This document shows, one piece after another, positions 25,886 to 32,464 of a stretch of 64,000 nucleotides of DNA. The translations under genes and the position numbers were made by a program. The notes below the pieces were generated by a model that saw nothing but the letters and a program-made list of their open reading frames with translations, had not been told where the DNA came from and searched no databases. Where the stretch lies: positions 1 to 64,000 of the forward strand of contig JANQNU010000058.1 in assembly GCA_028279405.1 (NCBI GenBank). Reading direction: 5' to 3'. Within the stretch, counting starts at the first letter, position 1. Every line of letters starts with the position of its first letter. This DNA is from Phycisphaerae bacterium. GTDB taxonomy: Bacteria > Planctomycetota > Phycisphaerae > UBA1845 > Fen-1342.

Positions 25886-25938
25886 GCAGGGGCCGGAATC
25901 GAACCGGCCTGGGAACCGGGCCGAAGCCCCGGCCCTGC
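25886..25938 (-). ncRNA. tRNA-like structure (T-arm plus acceptor-like stem)
   Basis: On the minus strand the outer stem GCAGGG/CCCTGC encloses two hairpins. One is CCGGG-x7-CCCGG. The other is a perfect T-arm, GCCGG-TTCGATT-CCGGC, with the canonical tRNA loop. No D-arm or anticodon arm of normal size fits, so it is not a standard tRNA. It could be a tRNA-like RNA element, a regulatory RNA or a relic of a tRNA 3' end. Confidence 0.5.
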
Positions 25939-26405
25939 TTATTGCAGTGGAAGTCTCTGTCACTAGCGCTTGTTCACTTGACACCTCCCGTGCGTTCGCA
26001 CTCTGGGTTGCAGCGACAATGCATATCCAACGGTCAATCGATCGGCTTGCAGTAGTAGCTAGCGTTCCATAGGGCACCTCCGATCGTTGACCGTGCATGC
26101 GACCCGCCGCCCGGCCCCGCGGGGTTTCATCAGGGGATGGGTGGGCTAGATGGAATGCCGCGCGGTAGCGCGGGCCAGCGGACGCGTGCAGGATGGTTGC
26201 GCGAAACCGTCGCGCGCCGGCGACCGGGTGTCCGCCCGGCGACGGCCTCGGGGAACAGCCCCCGTGGGATCGTGAAGCGACTGGCGCTGAGCGCTCGCCG
26301 TCGCAGTTTTGGCTTGCAGCCGCATGGCGATTGTGGGATGATGCTGGCGTTATCTGCCCTAAAATGGGCCGAACAAACCGCATGGACGCACCCCAAAGGT
26401 GTTAT

Positions 26406-26624
26406 CTAGGCCGCCGTCTCGGCATGGAGGCGGTTCGGTGGCTGCTTGACCGGTACGTCAGTTTCGCCCTCGGTAATCCCGAGGTGGGTAAGGACGGCTT
26501 TTCGAATGAGCTCTTCGATGGTGAGCGGGTACTCACGGTCTTTGGCTGCATCCCGGATGGCTTTTGCGTGCTGTTCCGTGAACTTGACGCCCAGACGAAC
26601 GTGTTTTCCGGTTCCACGACTCAT
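26406..26624 (-). CDS. Putative ribbon-helix-helix regulator (leftward)
   Basis: The 72-residue protein starts MSRGTGKHVRLGVKF. It has a strand (HVRLGVKFT), a helix (EQHAKAIRDAAKDREY) and a second helix (TIEELIRKAVLTHLG), the fold order of CopG/Arc regulators. The ATG lies beside repeated GTTAAC sites. It faces away from the second regulator at 26691 and could be the lysogeny repressor or its antagonist. The longer frame to 27200 runs over that second gene and is a shadow. Confidence 0.65.
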   Translation of the reverse strand: MSRGTGKHVRLGVKFTEQHAKAIRDAAKDREYPLTIEELIRKAVLTHLGITEGETDVPVKQPPNRLHAETAA

Positions 26625-26690
26625 GGTTAACAGGGTACACCCGGTTAACCGGGTTAACAAGTCCTTTTGTGCAAAAAACACACGTTTGTT
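26625..26690. promoter_or_regulatory. Operator-promoter region between divergent regulators
   Basis: GTTAAC occurs at 26626-26631, 26644-26649 and 26653-26658. The middle copy lies in the perfect palindrome CCGGTTAACCGG (26641-26652). The spacings are 18 and 9 bases. RHH proteins often bind tandem half-sites with spacing of this order. This is the probable genetic switch of the prophage. Confidence 0.6.
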
Positions 26691-27059
26691 ATGAGTGCAG
26701 CGCGCAAGCCAATAATGGCGGTCCGTGTCGAGCCGGAGATGCTCGAAATGCTGAATCGCTTCTGTGATGGCACCAAGCGAGACTTGCCCGCTACGGTGCG
26801 CGGGATCATCGAGGTGTTTTTCGCCGAAGGTTTCGAGGTGGCCAGCGAGCGCCTGAACGCCGGTCTTTGGGCCGGCACCGCCAGTGAACTGGAGGCCGGA
26901 CCTGATGATGAGGTTGACGCCAGCAACCTGTCCGAAGCCGAGGTTCAATCGCTTATCGATGAAATGGACCCGCCGATGACATCGGACGAGCACAACGCCT
27001 ATTTGGCTTTCGGACGCCTTCCGGTGCGAGCGTTTAATCGTCGGAAAAAGTCGGGTTGA
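26691..27059 (+). CDS. Putative ribbon-helix-helix regulator (rightward)
   Basis: The 122-residue protein starts near MSAARKPIMAVRVEPEM. It has a strand, then helix LEMLNRFC and helix LPATVRGIIEVFFAEG, as in CopG/MetJ-type proteins, followed by an acidic C-terminal part. No clear ribosome binding site is visible, so a leaderless or weakly translated message, or a start at ATG 26715, is possible. It is divergent from the regulator at 26406. Confidence 0.6.
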   Translation: MSAARKPIMAVRVEPEMLEMLNRFCDGTKRDLPATVRGIIEVFFAEGFEVASERLNAGLWAGTASELEAGPDDEVDASNLSEAEVQSLIDEMDPPMTSDEHNAYLAFGRLPVRAFNRRKKSG

Positions 27060-27099
27060 AAGCTCTCCGGAGCGGTCTGATCCCCCGGGGGAAAATATG

Positions 27100-27129
27100 T
27101 TGGTCATCCCTTGTCCGAATGCGTATAAA
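27100..27129 (+). promoter_or_regulatory. Candidate promoter of the rightward late operon
   Basis: TTGGTC (27100-27105) and TATAAA (27124-27129) are 18 bases apart in the gap before the first late genes. Confidence 0.45.
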
Positions 27130-27255
27130 TGATCTGGCGTGAAGAGCGAGCGCGCCGTCCACTGTCCGCGGTGGGCGCCAGGAGGGATGGGGGGTGCCAT
27201 CCGCGACCTAATTGATTCAGGCCCTCTTGTTTATTGAGCGAGAGAGGGGTCGATC

Positions 27256-27465
27256 ATGGACCGGGCGGATGAAGGAACGAAGCTCGTTCTGCGGATCAGC
27301 GCGAACCACGCACCGACGGACAATGACCTGCACCTTGCAATCGAGTGGGTGCTGAGCCTTGAGAGGGGTGAGCTGGCCATGCTTGCACGCCGTATTCGCA
27401 AGACGCGGTCCAGGGACGCTCACGGCCGCAGAGCTTGTACGCGCCGGGGCAACTCGCCTGCGTAG
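27256..27465 (+). CDS. Small hypothetical protein
   Basis: The 69-residue protein has GAGAGGGG six bases before its ATG. The N-terminal half looks like a folded small domain (TKLVLRISANHAPTDNDLHLAIEWVL), and the C-terminus is basic. It is the first gene after the putative late promoter. The role is unknown. Confidence 0.45.
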   Translation: MDRADEGTKLVLRISANHAPTDNDLHLAIEWVLSLERGELAMLARRIRKTRSRDAHGRRACTRRGNSPA

Positions 27466-27518
27466 ACAGAGCGTTTTCCGCTTGCTATTTTCTTTATCAT
27501 CCGTCAATCTCCTTTGCT

Positions 27519-27887
27519 ATGAGCGGTGAGAATCTAGCGTTCATTATCCTGGTTTGGATGTTCGTCGGGGGCGTTGTAGGGTCACTTCTCGGTGATACGC
27601 GGGGTAGGGGCTTGGCTGGCGCTGCGCTCGGTGCCCTGGCTGGACCGATGGGCTGGATAGCCGTTCTGCTCCTGACCCCAACGCCGGACAAGGTGGCTGA
27701 GCATCTGAGTCGAGTGAGGAACAGTCTCGTTCGAATCGGCCTTGGTCCTAACGCGGTGGCTACTGAAATCGCTCAACACGTCGCGAGAGAACTTCGCAAG
27801 ACGAACAGCGCGCAACCGAATGATGCGGACAGCGATGCATTCCGTCAGTTTCGGTCGCAGGGCGATCAAGCAAACGAGAAATCCTGA
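27519..27887 (+). CDS. Small membrane protein with glycine-rich helices
   Basis: The 122-residue protein starts MSGENLAFIILVW. It has two hydrophobic segments (about 5-22 and 34-52) with small-residue patterns (GGVVGSLLG, GAALGALAGPMG). A cytosolic helical tail follows. Gly-zipper-like pairs are found in holins and membrane-remodelling proteins. The upstream in-frame start at 27435 overlaps the previous gene and is less likely. Confidence 0.5.
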   Translation: MSGENLAFIILVWMFVGGVVGSLLGDTRGRGLAGAALGALAGPMGWIAVLLLTPTPDKVAEHLSRVRNSLVRIGLGPNAVATEIAQHVARELRKTNSAQPNDADSDAFRQFRSQGDQANEKS

Positions 27888-27987
27888 ATCCCTCTTGACA
27901 ACCGCACCGTCGTAGCGCTGTAATAACAGACGATGGTTGCGCGCTCTCTGAGCGCACCGGCATGGATTGACTGCAAGGATGCATCCC

Positions 27988-28461
27988 ATGCCGAGGAATG
28001 GAATCCGAGGCTGCGCCGATGAGCGTGGCGCCCGCAACTCACTACCCCGATGCTGCACGCTGATCGCTTGCGTGCTTCTCCTTTGCTCTGTCGGCTGCAA
28101 CACTTTCCAGCCGCACGGTTTCCCGCGCGAAATCGGCGGCGCCGCCCAGCAGGCTGCGCTCGCAATCACTGACCAAGCCAAGTTCGACGAGGTTCTAGCG
28201 CGCCTCCGTGGCCAGATGATCACACCTGGCCTGCGGGGCTACGTCGGCGTGATGTACGTGTTCGGCGGCGAGCTGACGGGTGTCTCCGGCCAGCTCTCGC
28301 TTGAGGGCGACGGCACTGGGAGCGGCGAGTTGTCGGACGCCGCGCGCGCCCGGCTCGTCGAGTTATCCAAGGACGACCCAGACGCACTCCAGCTCCTCAT
28401 CAAACTCGCGAAGGAAAGTGCGACGCAGCCCCCGAGTGGGCCACCCGTGCCGGGCGAGTAG
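27988..28461 (+). CDS. Phage-encoded lipoprotein
   Basis: The 157-residue protein has a basic start, a hydrophobic stretch (LIACVLLLCS) and a lipobox ending in VGC, so it should be a lipid-anchored secreted protein. The mature part is Gly-rich near LSLEGDGTGSGEL and Pro-rich at the end. AAGGATG precedes the ATG; an ATG at 27979 is also possible. It may belong to the lysis genes (outer spanin) or block superinfection. Confidence 0.6.
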   Translation: MPRNGIRGCADERGARNSLPRCCTLIACVLLLCSVGCNTFQPHGFPREIGGAAQQAALAITDQAKFDEVLARLRGQMITPGLRGYVGVMYVFGGELTGVSGQLSLEGDGTGSGELSDAARARLVELSKDDPDALQLLIKLAKESATQPPSGPPVPGE

Positions 28462-28523
28462 CTGGGCACCGACCACCCCGACGTACCGAGTCTCGAAACG
28501 CGCAACCCAAGGAGAACACGCAC

Positions 28524-28763
28524 ATGTCCGTACAACCCATGACCTCGTTCAAGACCCGCGGCGAAAACGCTGGCCGTTCTTTCGGCGAGGCGATCGACGA
28601 GATGGGCGCAAAGGCCGACGCCGAGCTCAACCAATTGCAACAACGTTCGATCGCCCACGAGACGGCGATCACGAACTTGCAGGGCCACCAACACCCCGAA
28701 CTCGTTCAGCAGATCCAGGAACTGGAAGCGCGCATCGCGAAGCTGGAAGGCGGTGGCAAGTGA
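28524..28763 (+). CDS. Small coiled-coil protein
   Basis: The 79-residue protein has AAGGAG before its ATG. It is a charged helical protein with a coiled coil near the C-terminus (VQQIQELEARIAKLEGG). Its stop overlaps the GTG of the next gene (GTGA). A virion or lysis-accessory role is possible. Confidence 0.55.
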   Translation: MSVQPMTSFKTRGENAGRSFGEAIDEMGAKADAELNQLQQRSIAHETAITNLQGHQHPELVQQIQELEARIAKLEGGGK

Positions 28764-29248
28764 GCACGTCGATCTACGCACGCGACAAGAAGTCTGACGC
28801 GCCGGAGTTCTGGAGCTACCAGGGCGTCCACTTCAAGGGCACAGCGAACTTCTTCAAGCGCGCCGTGAAAGCGTGCTTGGCTGCGCTCGCAACACCCGGC
28901 TCGCCGGCGTGCAACAAGCTCTCGGCCCTGCTAATTGCGTATCGCCGCGCAACGAGCCAGTCGGCCGATGTCGCCAGCACGATCAAGCCGGAGTATCCGG
29001 CGAAGATCGACACGACGGTTGAGATCGACGCGACTACTCCGATCAACTGGTCAAGCGAGTTCCGCGTACCACGCGGCGCAAAGGCATTCGTCGGCGCGTG
29101 CTGTGTTTGCGCGTTTCACGCGGAGGCGGAGCCGGCGAAGTTCCAACGCGCGGCGCTCGAAGAGCTGATCGCCGAGGTCGAGCCGGCACCCAATGTCGCT
29201 GGCGCGGACGAGGGTAAGGGCGGTACTGAGACGGAGGGGCAGTCCTGA
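28760..29248 (+). CDS. Hypothetical protein in the putative lysis cluster
   Basis: The 162-residue protein starts at GTG 28760 (overlap GTGA) with STSIYARDKKSDAPEFW. It has a helical N-terminal half and the stretch FVGACCVCAFHAEAEP. It is not recognised as a lysozyme, amidase or endopeptidase, though it sits where an endolysin would be expected. Its stop overlaps the next ATG. Confidence 0.5.
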   Translation: MSTSIYARDKKSDAPEFWSYQGVHFKGTANFFKRAVKACLAALATPGSPACNKLSALLIAYRRATSQSADVASTIKPEYPAKIDTTVEIDATTPINWSSEFRVPRGAKAFVGACCVCAFHAEAEPAKFQRAALEELIAEVEPAPNVAGADEGKGGTETEGQS

Positions 29249-29496
29249 TGACGGCACACCGTTGTATGAACGCCGGATGGCTAACAGGAGTGCGGCCCTT
29301 GCTCGCGCTCCTGTTAGCCGCAGCGTGGGTCGTGGGCTGCATCACGATCGAGCGGGTCGAGGTGTTCCCCAACGTGCATTTCGATCCGTTGAATCGGAAC
29401 TCCGACATTGCTGAGGAGCTGCCCGACGAGGATGTCGAGGCAGTCATCGAACAGCAACTTGGCGTCAAACTCAAGGAGGGCACATTCCATGACTGA
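29248..29496 (+). CDS. Small phage lipoprotein
   Basis: The 82-residue protein has a signal sequence (LLALLLAAAWVVGC) with a lipobox at AWVVGC and a short acidic mature part. Size and type suit an Rz1-like outer-membrane spanin subunit. It overlaps the previous stop by one base. Confidence 0.6.
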   Translation: MTAHRCMNAGWLTGVRPLLALLLAAAWVVGCITIERVEVFPNVHFDPLNRNSDIAEELPDEDVEAVIEQQLGVKLKEGTFHD

Positions 29497-29776
29497 CGTC
29501 TCAGTTAAGCCCAAAGGATGGCGCCGCTGGTTCTGGTTCTTACTCAGTCGCAAGGTCCAGGTAGCGATCGCAACGCTCATTACGTCCGCGCTGGCGCACT
29601 GGGGGTTCAGTGTATCAGGCGAGATGGTGCTCGCGATTGTCGGTGTCGGATCAACCGTGATCCTTGGCATTGCACACGAGGACAACGGGCGGAACCGAGC
29701 TGCCGGAAACATGGAGCCAATCGAGAGCCAAGCGCTGGAGATCGAGAGGAGCCGGAGCAACAACGGCAACCGTTGA
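29489..29776 (+). CDS. Putative holin
   Basis: The 95-residue protein starts MTDVSVKPKGWRRWFWFLLS. It has a basic N-terminus, then two hydrophobic segments (VAIATLITSALAHWGF and MVLAIVGVGSTVILGIA) and a charged tail beginning HEDNG. This resembles holins of the two-helix type with the final acidic motif. The start overlaps the previous gene by 8 bases. Confidence 0.6.
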   Translation: MTDVSVKPKGWRRWFWFLLSRKVQVAIATLITSALAHWGFSVSGEMVLAIVGVGSTVILGIAHEDNGRNRAAGNMEPIESQALEIERSRSNNGNR

Positions 29777-29813
29777 ACCCATGCGCCAGGGATGGGCGCG
29801 GGGATGGGAGTAA

Positions 29814-30071
29814 ATGCGGATGGAACCGCGCGACTGGATCACACTTGCCGCCTTCGTCGTCCAGATGATCGTCATTGCCGTCTCCGTTTCTCGTTCGATC
29901 AACGGGCTACGGGTCCAGCTTGCGAGGTCGGAGGAGCGTGAGAAGGCGCAAGACCGCGACCTCGGCGAGATTCGAAAAGAGCTCCATGAGCTCAAGGGCG
30001 GCTTGTTCGCTCGGCTCAACGACTATGGCGAGCGGATCGTGCGGCTCGAATCCAAAGGGGGCAATGCTTGA
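29814..30071 (+). CDS. Membrane-anchored coiled-coil protein (possible inner spanin)
   Basis: The 85-residue protein has one N-terminal membrane helix (WITLAAFVVQMIVIAVSVS) and a long coiled coil (LARSEEREKAQDRDLGEIR...). This N-in anchored coiled coil suits an i-spanin or a holin accessory protein. Its stop overlaps the TTG start of the next gene. Confidence 0.55.
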   Translation: MRMEPRDWITLAAFVVQMIVIAVSVSRSINGLRVQLARSEEREKAQDRDLGEIRKELHELKGGLFARLNDYGERIVRLESKGGNA

Positions 30072-30427
30072 GCGATCGTCGCAGACAAGCGAGTGATCAG
30101 AAGCGCGATGCTGCAGCACGTGAGGAGTTCGCGGCTTGCTCGGAGGTGGTGCGTAGGTGGATCGCTGACCGGATGGTCGCTGCCAGGGAGCACCATCCCC
30201 GGAGTAAGGCGTTCCCGGTCGCAGTGAGTGACGTCGTCGACAATCAACTGCTGGTGACGCGAGCGCTGGCTGGCCTAGGGGCGCACGCCACACTCAAGCA
30301 AGACCATTTCACGAACAATCTGGTTCTCGTCTTGAAGGTCTCGCCGCATGCACTACGCCGCGCGGTCCGATTGATGGAGCCGTTCGTTGTGCTGCCCCCT
30401 AACGCGCAAGAGGGGGGGCGGCAATGA
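30068..30427 (+). CDS. Hypothetical phage protein before the terminase genes
   Basis: The 119-residue protein seems to start at TTG 30068, overlapping the previous stop (TTGA). It is helical and charged at the N-terminus, with a C-terminal part HATLKQDHFTNNLVLVLKVSPHALRRAVRLM. It overlaps the gp27-like gene by four bases (ATGA). The role is unknown. Confidence 0.5.
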   Translation: MSDRRRQASDQKRDAAAREEFAACSEVVRRWIADRMVAAREHHPRSKAFPVAVSDVVDNQLLVTRALAGLGAHATLKQDHFTNNLVLVLKVSPHALRRAVRLMEPFVVLPPNAQEGGRQ

Positions 30428-30990
30428 GCAAGATCATCAAGCATCCGGGACCACCGAAGCGTGGAAAGAAGCGCGCGCGGCAATGGCAGAAGACGCTGCC
30501 CTACGGACTTCTCGGCGAGGTCCTGAGTGCGATCGACGGCTCGAAAGACGGTGCGCGCCCGATCTTCTCGCGTTTCAATCTCGACGAATACGTCTGCCTA
30601 CGGACGTTTCAGCGGTTCGTGAGCACGCGCCGTCGCCAAACCAAACGCCAGCGCAAGTCGGCGGATGAGTACGTCTCCGAATCGAAGACCACGATCGACG
30701 AGATGTGCATGAGTTCGGTGCGCTACGTCTACCGAAAGTTGATGGCCGACGAGATCCCGAATGCGCGGCTAGGGCCGACGCTGACATCGATCCTTGGCTT
30801 CCGGCTCCTACTCGTGCGCGAGGAGGCCGACAGGCGCGCTCGGGAGATCCACGAAGCGAAGATGAGCGAGGCCCGCAAGAAGCTCAAGAAGGCCGTGGGC
30901 GACTTGACGAAGTCCAAGGGCTGTCCGCCCAGCAAGTCAGAGCTCTACCAGCTGATCGACGACTACATGCGGGGTAAGGCTGATGAGTAG
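30424..30990 (+). CDS. Mu gp27-like small terminase subunit (probable)
   Basis: The 188-residue protein has a basic N-terminus, then YGLLGEVLSAIDGSKDGARPIFSRF and YVCLRTFQRFVSTRR. That is a helix-turn-helix-like order similar to the DUF3486 (Mu gp27) family, followed by helices. It lies directly before the gp28-like large terminase and overlaps it by 8 bases. The identity rests mainly on position and fold pattern. Confidence 0.6.
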   Translation: MSKIIKHPGPPKRGKKRARQWQKTLPYGLLGEVLSAIDGSKDGARPIFSRFNLDEYVCLRTFQRFVSTRRRQTKRQRKSADEYVSESKTTIDEMCMSSVRYVYRKLMADEIPNARLGPTLTSILGFRLLLVREEADRRAREIHEAKMSEARKKLKKAVGDLTKSKGCPPSKSELYQLIDDYMRGKADE

Positions 30991-32464
30991 CCGAGCCGCC
31001 AAACGCAGGCAATCGCGCGCCCAAGCAGAGTCGACGCCGCTGCTGCCGTACCAAGTCGATTGGATCGAGGATCGCGCGCCGCGAAAGATATCCGAAAAGT
31101 CGCGGCGAGTTGGCATCACCTACGTCGAGGCGTATGACGCCTTTAGCGCTCGCATCACGGGCACCGCCAAGCACGACTACTGGATTACGACTGCTGACGG
31201 GCATGCCGCGCTTGAGTTCATCGAGGAGTGTCAGGGGTGGAACAGGCTATATAGCTACGCGGCTCAGCGAGACGACTTCGTAGAGCGCGATCCCGAGACC
31301 GGTGCCGAGTTCACGAACTGGTGTATCCGTTTCCCTTCCGGGGCCAAGATCGGCGCGTTGACAAGCAATCCGCGCCGACTGCGTTCGAAGGGCGGGGACG
31401 GTGCAGCAGACGAGTTCGCGCACCACGATGACCAGGAGAACCTGCATGCCGCGTTAACGCCGGTGTCACGGTGGGTTGGTCAGACGAAGATCATCAGCAG
31501 CCATAACGGCGAAACGTCGGTCTTCAACAGCATCGTGCAAAAGATGCGAGACGTGTACGCGGAGCTAGGGGCGCTGGACGATCGCGGGCGCCCGCGCCGC
31601 GTTGACTGGGCGACACTATCTGCGACTGCCAAGCGCATGAACGTTAGCCCGGTGTACAGCTATCACCGAGTGACGTTGCAGGATGCGATCGACCAAGGAC
31701 TGGTCGAGCGGATCAACGAGATTAACGGTGCGAACCAATCACGCGAAGACTACTACGACGAATGCAAGTCGAGCTGCTTGGACGATGAAGAGTTCCTGCA
31801 GGAGTACATGTGCGTTCCGGGTGTTGGATTGGACGCTCTTCTCCCTTGGGCGCTGATCGAGGCGTGTGAGGACAAGGGTGTACCGAATCCTGACGAGCCG
31901 CTTACCGGCTATAAGGGTGGCTACTGTGCGATCGGGATTGACGTGGGGCGCACGAAGGACCTGACTGTCGTATGGGTGCTGGAGCCGATCGGCGACGTCC
32001 TCTGGACGCGTCAGGTCATGGTGATGCACAACACTCCGATGCCAGAGCAGGAGGCTCGGATCAAGCAGCTCCTGTCTTCGATCCGTTGGTCGACCGTTCT
32101 GATCGACAAAGGGCACGTCGGGTTCGCGCTGTGTGACTATCTGCAGCGCAACGTTGGGGGAGACATCCAGGGGATCGACTTTACGGTCCAATCGAAGAAG
32201 GTCCTTGCGACCGGCCTCAAGCACTGCTTCGAAGACCGCGCCATCCGAATTCCGCACAACAACAAGGAGGTCCGCGACGACCTGCACAGTGTTCGGAAAG
32301 TCGTAACGGCGAGCGGCAACGTCACCTACGTCGCGAAACGCGATAAGAACGGCCACGCCGATCGCTTTTGGGGAGCCGCCCTGGCGGTCAATGCGGCAAC
32401 GGCCGTCGCGGGTAGCGACGTCTACACCTGCAACGGTGTCGATCTTTGGGAGGCGTTGCGATGA
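30983..32464 (+). CDS. Mu gp28-like large terminase subunit
   Basis: The 493-residue packaging motor has an atypical Walker A in ISEKSRRVGIT (about 36-46), Walker B as GAADEFAHHDD (about 140-150) and a coupling block QTKIISSHNGE. The RNase-H-like nuclease begins with YCAIGIDVGRTKDLT (about 314-328). This set is typical of Mu gp28-like terminases. It should package DNA into the procapsid. Its stop overlaps the portal ATG. Confidence 0.88.
   Translation: MSSRAAKRRQSRAQAESTPLLPYQVDWIEDRAPRKISEKSRRVGITYVEAYDAFSARITGTAKHDYWITTADGHAALEFIEECQGWNRLYSYAAQRDDFVERDPETGAEFTNWCIRFPSGAKIGALTSNPRRLRSKGGDGAADEFAHHDDQENLHAALTPVSRWVGQTKIISSHNGETSVFNSIVQKMRDVYAELGALDDRGRPRRVDWATLSATAKRMNVSPVYSYHRVTLQDAIDQGLVERINEINGANQSREDYYDECKSSCLDDEEFLQEYMCVPGVGLDALLPWALIEACEDKGVPNPDEPLTGYKGGYCAIGIDVGRTKDLTVVWVLEPIGDVLWTRQVMVMHNTPMPEQEARIKQLLSSIRWSTVLIDKGHVGFALCDYLQRNVGGDIQGIDFTVQSKKVLATGLKHCFEDRAIRIPHNNKEVRDDLHSVRKVVTASGNVTYVAKRDKNGHADRFWGAALAVNAATAVAGSDVYTCNGVDLWEALR

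Larger units (their letters stand above)
25292..26405. other. Prophage control region without a convincing gene
   Basis: This 1.1-kb stretch lies between the first leftward gene and the divergent regulators. The long open frames on either strand have compositions unlike real proteins and no start signals. It contains a strong hairpin followed by a T-run (25823-25875) and a tRNA-like three-way structure (25886-25938). The promoter of the leftward operon must lie here, but no clear box is seen. Confidence 0.6.

Noticed and set aside
25885-25960. A normal phage-encoded tRNA on the minus strand
   Set aside because: Only the T-arm and a 6-bp acceptor-like stem are present; no D-arm or anticodon arm of proper size can be drawn.
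25298-26383. Long leftward open frame (361 codons) in the prophage control region
   Set aside because: Its translation is Arg/Pro/Ser-rich with no domain pattern or start signal, and strong RNA hairpins cross it.
26402-26617. Second frame of 71 codons over the leftward regulator
   Set aside because: It is Ser/Arg/Pro-rich, lacks a start signal and is a shadow of the regulator at 26406-26624.
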